A stretch of DNA of 64,000 bases from Piscinibacter gummiphilus (GTDB lineage: Bacteria > Pseudomonadota > Gammaproteobacteria > Burkholderiales > Burkholderiaceae_C): NCBI RefSeq assembly GCF_032681285.1, contig NZ_CP136336.1, positions 5,505,001 to 5,569,000 of the forward strand, read 5' to 3'. Position numbers and translations under genes: made by a program. Within the stretch, counting starts at the first letter, position 1. Every line of letters begins with the position of its first letter. The notes beneath the pieces are model-generated. The model did not search any database. It was not told where the DNA came from and saw only the letters and a list, made by a program, of their open reading frames with translations. This document shows positions 35,191 to 43,571 of this stretch, piece after piece.

Positions 35191-35912
35191 CCGCGTGGGC
35201 TGAAGGTGCGCGGGAAGAACACGGCCTTCTCGCGATCCTTCAGCCGGTAGCCCATGGGCGGCCGGTTGGAGTCGCTCTCGACGACACCTACTTCCTCGAG
35301 GAAGTCCGCCGCCAGCATGCGGGTGCGGAAGCCGCTCTTGTCCACGGCGCGGCCGAGCACGATCTCGTACATGTGCTGCAACTGCGGCAGGGTGAACGGC
35401 TCGGGCAGCAGGAAGGCGGGCAGCGAGGTGTATTCGACCTTGCTGCGCAAGCGCTCGACAGCGGCCTGCAAGAGCTCGTGGTGGTCGAAGGCCAGCCGCG
35501 GGCGCTTCTTCAGCACCGCCTCGACCTCGAACCATGCCACGTCGGCGGCATTCGCGCCCTTGGCCAGCGCCAGGTCGTCGCTCGGCAACAAGGCGAAGTA
35601 CACATGCGTGGCCGACCAGCCGCGCGGGTCGCGGGTGGCGTTGCCCCAGCTGCCGAGTTGCTCCAGGTACGGGCTCGCGACGGCGGTCTTCTCACGCAGC
35701 TTGCGGCGTGCGCAGTCGAGCAACGAGTCGTCGCGCGTGACGTCGACATACCCCCCGGGCAAGGCCCACTGGCCCGGAAAGGGTTCGCCGGCGTCCGACG
35801 GACGCTGCACCAGCAGCACCTGCAAGGCGTCGTCGCGCACGCTGAAGATCGCCACGTCGACGGTGGTGTAGGGGCGCGGGAAGTCCGCGCCCGCGCTCAT
35901 GCGCCGGCTCAT
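35187..35912 (-). CDS. nrtR: NrtR-type Nudix-derived transcriptional regulator of NAD metabolism
   Basis: A 241-residue protein with an N-terminal Nudix fold (about residues 14-150) and a C-terminal winged-helix-like domain (about 160-235), the architecture of NrtR. The Nudix box is degraded: where active enzymes have R-E-L-x-E-E-x-G this protein has R70-K71-L72-R73-E74-K75-T76-A77, so two metal-binding glutamates are lysine. This agrees with NrtR proteins that bind ADP-ribose-type ligands and control NAD genes rather than hydrolyse. Its start overlaps the nadM stop by ATGA. It is the last gene of a five-gene NAD operon and probably represses it through the palindrome upstream of pncA. Confidence 0.85.
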   Translation of the reverse strand: MSRRMSAGADFPRPYTTVDVAIFSVRDDALQVLLVQRPSDAGEPFPGQWALPGGYVDVTRDDSLLDCARRKLREKTAVASPYLEQLGSWGNATRDPRGWSATHVYFALLPSDDLALAKGANAADVAWFEVEAVLKKRPRLAFDHHELLQAAVERLRSKVEYTSLPAFLLPEPFTLPQLQHMYEIVLGRAVDKSGFRTRMLAADFLEEVGVVESDSNRPPMGYRLKDREKAVFFPRTFSPRG

Positions 35913-36955
35913 GTCTCCGTCAAGTCCAGGAAGTGATCCAGCATGTGGAAGTGATCGTCGTGAAACCGATCCTCCATCGTCGCCAGTCGCGCGATCGGCA
36001 CCCACTCGACCGACTGCGCATCGTCGTCGGCCTGCACCTCCGGCAGCTCGCGCTCGCCGAGGTCGAAGTAGTGCGCGTGGGTGATCACGCGCCCGCGCTG
36101 GCTTCGGTCGGGGTGGTCGAAGACGGCCACGTCGACGAGGCTTGAGCGCATCGTGAGGTCGAGCAGGGTCAGGTGCGTCTCTTCCTTCAGCTCGCGCAGG
36201 CAGGACTGGTAGACGGTCTCGCGCTGTTCGATGAAGCCGCCGGGCACGGCGTACAGGCCCTTGCCGGGCGCCTTGCCACGCTGGATCAGCAACACGTGGT
36301 TGGCGCAGCGCACCACCGCGTCGACCGTCACGAAGACGGGCGCGTACGGCGAGCCGGCCCACTTGGCCTTCTCCTCGCGCAGCAGGCGCCATTCCTCGCG
36401 CAGCGCGTCGAAGTGCGGCAGGCGCACCCAGGCGCGCAGGAAGTCGAGCGTGCTCGGCGGCGCCTGGCCGACGAGCGCGGCGAGCGTCGCCTCGATGTTG
36501 TGGGCACCTTCCGCATAGAGCGCATCGCGCAGGCCCGTGCCATCGGCACCCGGCACGCGCTCGACCGAGATCACGGTCCAGCCCTGGAAGCTGCGCAGGT
36601 ACTCGCTCGTCGCATCCTTGTAGTGGCCGACGAGCGCCACGCTCGCACCATCGCCGCACAGGTCGGCCACGCCGCGTTGCACGGCCTGCACCCAGCGCGC
36701 TTCGTCGTAGTGGTCGCGCATGGGCAAGAACTTCACACGCTCGCGCTCCTCGGCGTTGAGCGCCAGGCGCACGACCTCGGCGCGCTCCTGCCAGGTGAGC
36801 GGGTTCTTGGGCGTGCGCGCCTGCCAGGCCGAGCCGATTACGAGCACCACGGTGGGCGCGATCTCGAGCGCGTGTTTCAGCAATGCGAGGTGCCCCAGGT
36901 GAAAGGGCTGGAAGCGGCCGACGTAGACCGCGACATCGGGAGTGGGAGTGGTCAT
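35909..36955 (-). CDS. nadM: Bifunctional nicotinamide-nucleotide adenylyltransferase/Nudix hydrolase
   Basis: A 348-residue two-domain protein. Residues about 8-170 are the NMN adenylyltransferase, with VYVGRFQPFHLGHLAL, the nucleotidyltransferase HxGH motif, and later SVERVPGADGTGLRDAL, the ISxTxxR-like region of NadM. Residues about 200-345 are an intact Nudix hydrolase with GGFIEQRETVYQSCLRELKEE, so this half should be active, probably on ADP-ribose or NAD-related nucleotides. The ATG at 36955 is used; a GTG at 36967 overlapping the nadE stop is an alternative. The enzyme makes NAD from NMN and may recycle its breakdown products. Confidence 0.9.
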   Translation of the reverse strand: MTTPTPDVAVYVGRFQPFHLGHLALLKHALEIAPTVVLVIGSAWQARTPKNPLTWQERAEVVRLALNAEERERVKFLPMRDHYDEARWVQAVQRGVADLCGDGASVALVGHYKDATSEYLRSFQGWTVISVERVPGADGTGLRDALYAEGAHNIEATLAALVGQAPPSTLDFLRAWVRLPHFDALREEWRLLREEKAKWAGSPYAPVFVTVDAVVRCANHVLLIQRGKAPGKGLYAVPGGFIEQRETVYQSCLRELKEETHLTLLDLTMRSSLVDVAVFDHPDRSQRGRVITHAHYFDLGERELPEVQADDDAQSVEWVPIARLATMEDRFHDDHFHMLDHFLDLTET

Positions 36956-36963
36956 CGTGGGGC

Positions 36964-38664
36964 TCACACGTGTTTGGCGGCAATCGGCATCTGCCGCCCG
37001 GTGCCGAAGGCGCGTGCACGCACGCGGATGATGGGCGGCGACTGGCGCCGCTTGTACTCGTTGCGCGCGATCATCATGCGCACCTTCTGCAGCAGGGCCG
37101 CGCCGTCGGGCGTGGCGGTCAGCTTGTCGACGAAGGCGGTCGCTTGCGCGAACTCCCAGGCCGCCAGCCGCGGGCCTTCGATCAGCACCTTGAGCACTTC
37201 GTCGAGCACCTCGTAGGGCGGCAGGCTGTCGGTGTCTTTCTGACCGGGGGCGAGTTCGGCCGAGGGCGGCTTGTCGATGATGGCGTGGGGAATGAGTTCG
37301 CGGCCGGCGGCTTCGTTCACATGCCGCGAGAGCGCGAACACCTCCGTCTTGTAGAGATCACCCAAGAGGCCGAGGCCGCCGTTGGTGTCGCCGTACAGCG
37401 TGCAGTAGCCCACCGAGATCTCCGACTTGTTGCCCGTGGTGAGCAGCAGGTGGCCGAAGTGGTTGCTGTACTCCATGAGGATGGTGCCGCGGATGCGCGC
37501 CTGCAGGTTCTCCAGCGGCAGGCCTTGCAGCGGTGCGCCGAAGCTCGCGTCGAACTGCGCCGCGTAGCCGTCCACCAGCGCCTTGATGGGGTGGGTGTGC
37601 AGCGCGATGCCGAGGTTGCGGCTGAGCAGCACCGAATCGTCGACCGATCCCGACGACGAGAACTTCGAGGGCATGGTCACGCCGACCACGTTGTCGGGCC
37701 CCAGCGCCTCGGCGGCGAGCGCCAGCGTGAGCGCACTGTCGATGCCGCCGGAGGAGCCCACCACCACCTGGCCGAAGCCGCAGCGGCGGGCGTAGTCGCG
37801 CAGGCCCAGCACGATCTGCGCGCGGTAGAAAGCCATGGTCGGCAGGCCCTTGGGGTCGACCGGCGGCAGCGCCTCACCGGCACGGGTGAGGAAGTGGCCG
37901 TTGTCGAAGCGCAGCACGCGCACGTCTTCCACGAAGCGCTGCGCCTCGTAGACCACGCCGCGCTCGGGCTCCACCGCAAACGACGCACCGTCGAACACGA
38001 CCTGGTCCTGCCCGCCCACCTGATTGACGTAGAGGATGGGCAGGCCGTGGCGGCGGCTCGCATCGCCGAACACCTGGTGCCGCTGCTCGCGCTTGCCGAT
38101 GTTGGAGGGGCTCGCGTTGATGCTCACCACGAGGTCGGGCGCCGCATCGCGCATGCGCTGGAAGGGGTTGACCGTGTAGTCGAGGCCTTCGTCGTTCCAG
38201 CCGTCCTCGCAGATCATCACGCCGACCTGCGTGTGACCGATGCGCAGCACGCGTGCCACGTCGGGCCCCGGCTCGAAGTGGCGGTGCTCGTCGAAGATGT
38301 TGTAGGTGGGCAGCAGTTGCTTGGCGTACTGCAGCACCACCTCGCCCGCATGGATCACGAGCAGCATGTTGTGCAGGCGCTTGCCCGGCCCGACACGCGG
38401 CACCGGCGCCCCCAGCACCCAGTGCAGGTTACGCAGCTGGCGCGAGGCGCTGCGCAACTCGTCGATGCCGGCGGCCACTCGGTCCATGAAATGCAGCTCG
38501 TCGAGCAGGTCGCCGGGGTAGTAGCCGGTGAGCGAGAGTTCGGAGAACACGATCAGCTCGGCGCCGTCGAGCGCGGCCTGCTGCGCGGCCGCGATCATCT
38601 TCTGCGCATTGCCTTCGATGTCGCCGACGAAGTAGTTGAGCTGGGCGACGGCGATGTTCAGCAT
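36964..38664 (-). CDS. nadE: Glutamine-dependent NAD+ synthetase
   Basis: A 566-residue NAD synthetase with its own glutaminase. The nitrilase-fold N-terminal domain (about residues 1-260) supplies ammonia; its Glu-Lys-Cys triad lies in VFSELSLTGYYP, YAKQLLPTYN and VMICEDGW. The C-terminal domain amidates nicotinic acid adenine dinucleotide to NAD, with the ATP pyrophosphatase loop VVGSSGGIDSALTLALA at about 295-310. AAGGAGGTG lies at ideal distance from ATG 38664, which overlaps the pncB stop (TGATG). It is the third gene of the NAD operon. Confidence 0.96.
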   Translation of the reverse strand: MLNIAVAQLNYFVGDIEGNAQKMIAAAQQAALDGAELIVFSELSLTGYYPGDLLDELHFMDRVAAGIDELRSASRQLRNLHWVLGAPVPRVGPGKRLHNMLLVIHAGEVVLQYAKQLLPTYNIFDEHRHFEPGPDVARVLRIGHTQVGVMICEDGWNDEGLDYTVNPFQRMRDAAPDLVVSINASPSNIGKREQRHQVFGDASRRHGLPILYVNQVGGQDQVVFDGASFAVEPERGVVYEAQRFVEDVRVLRFDNGHFLTRAGEALPPVDPKGLPTMAFYRAQIVLGLRDYARRCGFGQVVVGSSGGIDSALTLALAAEALGPDNVVGVTMPSKFSSSGSVDDSVLLSRNLGIALHTHPIKALVDGYAAQFDASFGAPLQGLPLENLQARIRGTILMEYSNHFGHLLLTTGNKSEISVGYCTLYGDTNGGLGLLGDLYKTEVFALSRHVNEAAGRELIPHAIIDKPPSAELAPGQKDTDSLPPYEVLDEVLKVLIEGPRLAAWEFAQATAFVDKLTATPDGAALLQKVRMMIARNEYKRRQSPPIIRVRARAFGTGRQMPIAAKHV

Positions 38665-39857
38665 CAGGTCACCTCCTTCACGTTGAACACCTGGCGCAGG
38701 TAGGCCAGGAAGGTGTGGTCCTCGCACAAGGTCTTGCCCGGCGAGTCGGAGAGTTTCGCCACCGGCTGGCCGTTGCAGTGGGTCAGCTTCATCACGATGT
38801 TGAGCGGCACGAGGCCCACGTCGTTGCTGAGCGAGGTGCCGATGCCGAAGCCGGTCTGCGTGCGGTCGGCGAAATGGCGGTAGAGCTGGAAGGCGGTGGG
38901 CAGGTCCAGCCCGTCGCTGAAGACGAGGCGCTTGGTGCGTGCGTCGATGCGCAACTTCGCGTAGTGGGCCAAGGCTTTTTCGCCCCACACCACCGGGTCG
39001 CCCGAGTCGTGGCGCAGGCCGTCGAAGAGCTTGGCGAAGTAGAGGTCGAAGTCGGCGAGGAAGGCGTCCATGCCGACCACGTCGGTGAGCGCCACGCCGA
39101 GGTCGCCGCGGTATTCCTGCACCCAGTCTTCGAGCGCAGCCTTCTGGAAATCGCGCAGGCGCACGCCGAAGGCCTGGTAGGCCTGCAGGTACTCGTGCGC
39201 CATGGTGCCGATGGGCACGAGGCCCAGCGTGCGGGCGAGGTGCACGTTGGAGCTGCCCTTGAAGAACTGCGGCACGTTCTCCTTCAAGGTGGCCACCACC
39301 TCTTCCTGCCACGCCCCGCTGAAGCGCCGGCGCACGCCGAAGTCGAAGAACTCGAAGGGGTTGGCGCGAACCGGCTCGGACTCGAAGGCACGCAATTGCG
39401 CGAGCTTGGCCTGCAAGCGGCGGCGGCCCTCGGCCAGTGCAGTGGCCTGCTCGAAACGGCGGAAGTACAGCTCGTTGACGATCGCGAGCACGTAGATCTC
39501 GAAACCCATCACATGCACCTGCGGCCCCTTGGCCACGATCTCCAGCACCGGGCCCGTGGCGCGCGCCTCGATGAAACGGCGCTGGAAGCGGAAGATGCGC
39601 AGGAAGTCGACGAAGTCGCTCTTGATGAAGCGCAGGCCGCCGAGGTAGGCCAGCTCTTCCTCGCGGAACGACAGGCTGCACAGGTGGTCGAGCTGCGCAT
39701 TCACCTCGGGCAACAGCTCGGCCAGCGGGTAGGCGGGCTGGTTGCGGCAGACGAAGCGGTACTCGGCCTGGGCCTGCGGGTGGCCATGCAGCAAGGTTTG
39801 CCACATGGTGAACTTGTAGAGGTCGGTCTCGAGCAGGTGCTGGATGACGGGGGTCAT
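38664..39857 (-). CDS. pncB: Nicotinate phosphoribosyltransferase
   Basis: A 397-residue enzyme that makes nicotinate mononucleotide from nicotinate, the entry step of salvage. Family marks are the N-terminal [18 protein letters not shown], the [11 protein letters not shown] region with its Arg/His phosphoribosyl-site residues, [14 protein letters not shown] (His phosphorylation site region) and [12 protein letters not shown] near the phosphate-binding end. Length fits the bacterial short form. The end is coupled to nadE. The gene follows pncA by 28 bp on the same strand. Confidence 0.95.
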   Translation of the reverse strand: MTPVIQHLLETDLYKFTMWQTLLHGHPQAQAEYRFVCRNQPAYPLAELLPEVNAQLDHLCSLSFREEELAYLGGLRFIKSDFVDFLRIFRFQRRFIEARATGPVLEIVAKGPQVHVMGFEIYVLAIVNELYFRRFEQATALAEGRRRLQAKLAQLRAFESEPVRANPFEFFDFGVRRRFSGAWQEEVVATLKENVPQFFKGSSNVHLARTLGLVPIGTMAHEYLQAYQAFGVRLRDFQKAALEDWVQEYRGDLGVALTDVVGMDAFLADFDLYFAKLFDGLRHDSGDPVVWGEKALAHYAKLRIDARTKRLVFSDGLDLPTAFQLYRHFADRTQTGFGIGTSLSNDVGLVPLNIVMKLTHCNGQPVAKLSDSPGKTLCEDHTFLAYLRQVFNVKEVT

Positions 39858-39885
39858 GGTGAGCTCTCTATTTCAGTCCGCTTCT

Positions 39886-40752
39886 TCAGCGTGAGCCGGC
39901 CAGCAGTTCGGGCAGCAGGTCGGCGGTGGTGGCCAATTGGACGCCCCGCCCGCTCATGTCGGCGAGGAAGGCCTCGTGCTGCGCCTGGAATCCGCCCACC
40001 GGGCTCATGCAGTCGGTGAGGAGCACGATGCGTTCCGGCCGGCCGCCGGGCAGGTTCTCGACGATGTCTTCGGTCGTCGCCTTCACGCAGTGGCTGCTGG
40101 CCTCGCCGGCGATCACCAGCAGGCCCGCCGTGTCGAGCGCGGCGAGCAGCGTGCGGTTGAGCAGCGTCTCGGGGTCGGCTTCGTCGGGCACTTCGGCCTG
40201 CAGCGCGCTGTAGTGCTCGGTGAACGTGTTGCCACCCTTCATCACCTTGCGCACCACCTTGAGCTGCTGGGTCTCCCACACGTTGTAGGCGTTGCGCACG
40301 TCGGGGTGCACGTTGTGGCCCCAGCTGCCCACCTCGCAGTGCACCGGCCACACCATCAGCGTGTAGCGGCCTCGGGCGTCGAGCGCGTCGAGGTAGGCCA
40401 GGGCGCGCGGCAGCATCGCGGGGTCGCGCGGCACGAACTCACCGGCGCGCACCTGCGCGGCCTTGATGGCGGTGAACGGCGCGACCGCGCCACCATCGCC
40501 CTTCTGCCAGAAGGTGGGGTGGGCGATGTGCAGGCGGTTGTGCGAGTCGAGGGTGATGGCGATGTCGCTCCACACGGCACTCGTGTCGCGGATGAACGCC
40601 GCCAGGCGCTGCATGTCGGCGTGCGCGCCGGCCACCGGCAGGGTGGGCGCCACGCGCTGGCCGGTCAGCGCATCGGCCGGGCGGTAGGCCTCGGGCAGGT
40701 CGCAGAAGTCGTTTTGCGGATCGATGACGAGGAGCTGGAGGCGGCGGGTCAT
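39886..40752 (-). CDS. pncA: Nicotinamidase-like cysteine hydrolase
   Basis: A 288-residue isochorismatase-fold hydrolase. The metal/catalytic Asp lies at D11 in IDPQNDFCD, the WPVHCEVGSWG segment (about residues 135-145) corresponds to the WPxHC motif of nicotinamidases, and the nucleophile is C222 in GEASSHCVKA. Family nicotinamidases are nearer 200 residues, so this is a long form with extra sequence mainly between residues 85 and 215. Its position at the head of an operon with pncB, nadE, nadM and nrtR makes nicotinamide to nicotinate the likely reaction. A GAGAAG ribosome-binding site precedes ATG 40752. Confidence 0.8.
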   Translation of the reverse strand: MTRRLQLLVIDPQNDFCDLPEAYRPADALTGQRVAPTLPVAGAHADMQRLAAFIRDTSAVWSDIAITLDSHNRLHIAHPTFWQKGDGGAVAPFTAIKAAQVRAGEFVPRDPAMLPRALAYLDALDARGRYTLMVWPVHCEVGSWGHNVHPDVRNAYNVWETQQLKVVRKVMKGGNTFTEHYSALQAEVPDEADPETLLNRTLLAALDTAGLLVIAGEASSHCVKATTEDIVENLPGGRPERIVLLTDCMSPVGGFQAQHEAFLADMSGRGVQLATTADLLPELLAGSR

Positions 40753-40777
40753 GGTCTTCTCCTGATGAAGTGAGGCC

Positions 40778-40806
40778 AGCATAGCGCAATAAGTTGGTCT
40801 GTGCAA
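40778..40806 (-). promoter_or_regulatory. Candidate promoter of the pncA-nrtR NAD operon
   Basis: On the minus strand, TTGCAC (40801-40806) and TATGCT (40778-40783) are spaced 17 bp and lie 26-54 bp before pncA. The -35 is a weak match, but the whole element is overlapped by a perfect inverted repeat, the usual position for a repressor operator. Confidence 0.45.
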
Positions 40807-40809
40807 CTT
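40791..40809. promoter_or_regulatory. AAGTTG-N7-CAACTT inverted repeat, candidate NrtR operator
   Basis: A perfect 6-bp inverted repeat with a 7-bp centre, covering the -35 and spacer of the presumed pncA promoter. The operon encodes an NrtR-type repressor, so this is the best candidate for its binding site. The motif itself is not proven for this lineage. Confidence 0.55.
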
Positions 40810-40860
40810 GTTGTCTTTGTTTCATGCGTTTCCGCAGGCAGACCGGGCTTGGGCCGCCGC

Positions 40861-40895
40861 CCAGCAATGTCATGGACGAGGCCGTATATTGCTGG
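40861..40895. repeat. CCAGCAAT/ATTGCTGG inverted repeat upstream of dienelactone hydrolase gene
   Basis: Perfect 8-bp complementary arms (40861-40868 and 40888-40895) separated by 19 bases. The right arm overlaps a TATATT box that could be a -10 for the dienelactone hydrolase gene at 40926. Confidence 0.35.
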
Positions 40896-40925
40896 CCCGC
40901 CCCATCCAACCCCCGGAGACAGCCC

Positions 40926-41603
40926 ATGAGCACACGCGGCAGCATGATCCAGATGACCATGAGCGACGGCGCCACCATCGGTGTCTACCACGTCGAGCCC
41001 AAGGGCCAGCGCCGCGGCGGGCTGGTGTTGATTCAGGAGATCTTCGGCGTCACCGAGCACATCAAGGAGCAGGCCGACCGTTTCGCCGACCAGGGCTTCG
41101 AGGTGCTCGCGCCCGCCATCTACGACCGCGAGGCCCCGGGCTTCCAGGCCAGCTACTCCGACGAAGACCGCGCCAAGGCCGTCAAGGTCGCGCGCGAGCT
41201 GCACCCGTTCAGGCTGTCGGTCGACGACGCGCAGACCTGCATCGACGCGCTCGGCAAGCGCGGCAAGGTCTTCATCACCGGCTACTGCTACGGCGGCTCG
41301 GTGGCATGGGCCGCGGCCTGCCGTTGCACCGGCCTCGCCGCCGCCTCGGGCTACTACGGCAGCCTGGTGCCGCAGTTCGCCAATGAAACGCCCAAGTGCC
41401 CGACCATCCTGCACTTCGGCAAGCACGACGCGGGCATCCCGCTCGACGGTGTGCAGAAGGTGATCGATGCGCACCCCGAGGTGCCGGTCTACCTCTACGA
41501 CGCCGGCCACGGCTTCCAGTCCGACCGCCGCAAGGACTACGAGCCCGAGAGCGCCCGCCTCGCGTTCGAGCGCACGCTGGCGCTCTTCCAGTCGGTGACC
41601 TGA
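40926..41603 (+). CDS. Dienelactone hydrolase family protein
   Basis: A 225-residue alpha/beta hydrolase of the dienelactone hydrolase family, related to ClcD/TfdE. The triad is visible: C121 in GYCYGGS, D167 in GKHDAGI and H194 in GHGF; E38 in LIQEIFG is also conserved. Such enzymes open lactone rings in aromatic breakdown, though many family members have other esterase roles. GGAGA lies upstream of ATG 40926. The gene is divergent from the NAD operon and 11 bp upstream of a DUF2322 gene, possibly cotranscribed. Confidence 0.9.
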   Translation: MSTRGSMIQMTMSDGATIGVYHVEPKGQRRGGLVLIQEIFGVTEHIKEQADRFADQGFEVLAPAIYDREAPGFQASYSDEDRAKAVKVARELHPFRLSVDDAQTCIDALGKRGKVFITGYCYGGSVAWAAACRCTGLAAASGYYGSLVPQFANETPKCPTILHFGKHDAGIPLDGVQKVIDAHPEVPVYLYDAGHGFQSDRRKDYEPESARLAFERTLALFQSVT

Positions 41604-41614
41604 GGCTTGCAACC

Positions 41615-41932
41615 ATGGCGTTCGCGGACAACCTCAAGACCCTGCCGCCGGTGAACCACCTGGCCGGCCTGCAACTGCTCGACGAACACGGCGCCACCGT
41701 GGCCACGCTCGACAACAAGCCCGGCTCCGCCGGCTCGGTGGCGGTCTACCACGCGCTGGCGCAGCGCTTCGGGGCCATCACCGTCGAGGCCGCGCACGAA
41801 GGCCTCACGCTCTACGCCGAGCACACCGCCGACGCGCGCGCCCACCCCGGCAAGCACCCCAACATCGACCGCCTGCTGCAGCTCGTGGAGCGTGGCGGGC
41901 GCCTCACGGTCAAGCTCTTGCCGGCGAGTTGA
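41615..41932 (+). CDS. DUF2322 family protein
   Basis: A 105-residue protein whose sequence (MAFADNLKTLPPV start, NKPGSAGSVAVYHALA at about residues 33-48, AHPGKHPNIDRLL near the end) resembles the DUF2322 family. No signal peptide or membrane segment is visible, and the fold is probably alpha/beta. It starts 11 bp after the dienelactone hydrolase stop, with no strong ribosome-binding site, and lies 88 bp upstream of gshA on the same strand. Function is not known; the family is found mainly in beta- and gammaproteobacteria. Confidence 0.75.
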   Translation: MAFADNLKTLPPVNHLAGLQLLDEHGATVATLDNKPGSAGSVAVYHALAQRFGAITVEAAHEGLTLYAEHTADARAHPGKHPNIDRLLQLVERGGRLTVKLLPAS

Positions 41933-42020
41933 CTTAACACAGCTTCGATCAACCCGCTGGCCGGCGCCCAAGCCCAAGCTCTGATACCTTCCGCTCCCCG
42001 AGAGGATTGAGGAGACGCGC

Positions 42021-43547
42021 ATGAGCGACCTGCAAGACCGCCTGCGTGCACTGCCGAAGAGCGTGCTCACCGGCATCCGGCGCGGCATCGAAAAAGAAAG
42101 CCTGCGGGCCCGCCCCGATGCGGCGCTCGCCCTCACGCCGCACCCGGCTGCGCTCGGCTCGGCCCTCACCCATCCGCACATCACCACCGATTTCAGCGAG
42201 TCGCAGCTCGAGCTCGTGACCGGCGCGCACGCCAGCATCGAAGGCTGCCTGGGCGAGCTCACGCAGATCCACCAGGCGGTCTACCGCGTGATGCAGGCCG
42301 CGGGCGACGAACTGCTGTGGGTGTCGAGCATGCCCTGCGAGCTGCCGACCGACGAGACCATCCCGCTCGGCCGCTACGGCAACTCCAACGTGGGGCGTGC
42401 CAAGAGCGTCTACCGCATGGGCCTCGGCCACCGCTACGGCCGGCGCATGCAGACGATCTCGGGCATCCACTACAACTGGTCGCTGCCGGGTGTGTCGGAC
42501 GAAGGCTACTTCTCGCTGATCCGCAACTTCCGCCGCCATTCCTTCTTGCTGCTCTACCTCTTCGGCGCCTCGCCTGCCGTCGGCGCGAGCTTCGTCGAAG
42601 GCCGGCCGCACGAGCTGCAGCAGCTGTCCGAACGCACGCTCTACATGCCGCACGGCACCTCGCTGCGCATGGGCCGGCTCGGCTACCAGAGCGATGCGCA
42701 GGCAAGCCTCGCCGTCAGCTACAACGGGCTCGCCAGCTATGGCGCGTCGTTGCAGGACGCCCTCACCCGCCCCTACCCGGCCTATGCGGCCGTCGGCATC
42801 CACAACCCGGGCGGCGAGTACAACCAGCTGGCCACCAGCCTGCTGCAGATCGAGAACGAGTTCTACGGCACCATCCGCCCCAAGCGCGTGATCTTCCCCG
42901 GCGAGCGCCCGCTGCACGCGCTGCGCGAGCGCGGCGTCGAATACGTCGAAGTGCGCCTGATGGACCTGAACCCCTTCGTCCCCATCGGCATCACCGCCGA
43001 GACGGTTCGCTTCCTCGACGTCTTCCTGCTGCACTGCCTGCTGAGTGCGAGCCCGCCCGACACACCCGACGAGATCGCCGCCCTCGGGCGCAACCAGCAC
43101 CGCACCGCCGCCTGCGGGCGTGAGCCCGGCCTGAAGCTCGAGCGTGGCAAGCAAGAAGTGACACTCGTCGAGTGGGGCTTGCAGATCGTCGACGAATGCC
43201 GGCCCATCGCCGCCGCGCTCGATGCCGCCCATGGCGGCGAGCTGCACCAGGCCGCGCTCGTGGCCGCGCGCGAGCTGCTGGCCGACGCCAGCCTCACGCC
43301 CTCGGCGCGGGTGCTCAACGCGATGGCGCTCGACTTCCAGCACAGCTTCGCGCAGTTCACGCTGGCACAAAGCCGCCAGACGCAGGCCAGCCTGCTCGCG
43401 CTGCCCTTCAGCGCCGAGCAGGCGATGCACTACGCGCAGATGGCGCAGGCATCGGTGGAAGAACAGAAGCGCGTCGAGGCCAGCGACACCCTGCCCTTCG
43501 AGGTCTACCGCCAGCAGTACCTCTCGCCGCAACGGCTCGGGCTGTAA
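42021..43547 (+). CDS. gshA: Glutamate--cysteine ligase
   Basis: A 508-residue enzyme of the proteobacterial (GshA, group 1) type that joins glutamate and cysteine, the first step of glutathione synthesis. Landmarks: the start GIRRGIEKESLR (about residues 19-30) with the metal-binding Glu, TTDFSESQLELVT, YGNSNVGRAKSVYRMGLGHRYGR (in two parts), ISGIHYNWSLP and FVPIGIT. Length matches the family. GAGGAGACG precedes ATG 42021. gshB is not in the window. The convergent GAF gene follows 24 bp beyond the stop. Confidence 0.95.
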   Translation: MSDLQDRLRALPKSVLTGIRRGIEKESLRARPDAALALTPHPAALGSALTHPHITTDFSESQLELVTGAHASIEGCLGELTQIHQAVYRVMQAAGDELLWVSSMPCELPTDETIPLGRYGNSNVGRAKSVYRMGLGHRYGRRMQTISGIHYNWSLPGVSDEGYFSLIRNFRRHSFLLLYLFGASPAVGASFVEGRPHELQQLSERTLYMPHGTSLRMGRLGYQSDAQASLAVSYNGLASYGASLQDALTRPYPAYAAVGIHNPGGEYNQLATSLLQIENEFYGTIRPKRVIFPGERPLHALRERGVEYVEVRLMDLNPFVPIGITAETVRFLDVFLLHCLLSASPPDTPDEIAALGRNQHRTAACGREPGLKLERGKQEVTLVEWGLQIVDECRPIAAALDAAHGGELHQAALVAARELLADASLTPSARVLNAMALDFQHSFAQFTLAQSRQTQASLLALPFSAEQAMHYAQMAQASVEEQKRVEASDTLPFEVYRQQYLSPQRLGL

Positions 43548-43571
43548 GCCGGCGCTCGCCGAACCCGCGGC

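Noticed and set aside
36964..39804. Single 946-codon frame covering both nadE and part of pncB
   Set aside because: The nadE start at 38664 has an AAGGAGGTG site and the family N-terminus; the rest of the frame is out of register with pncB.
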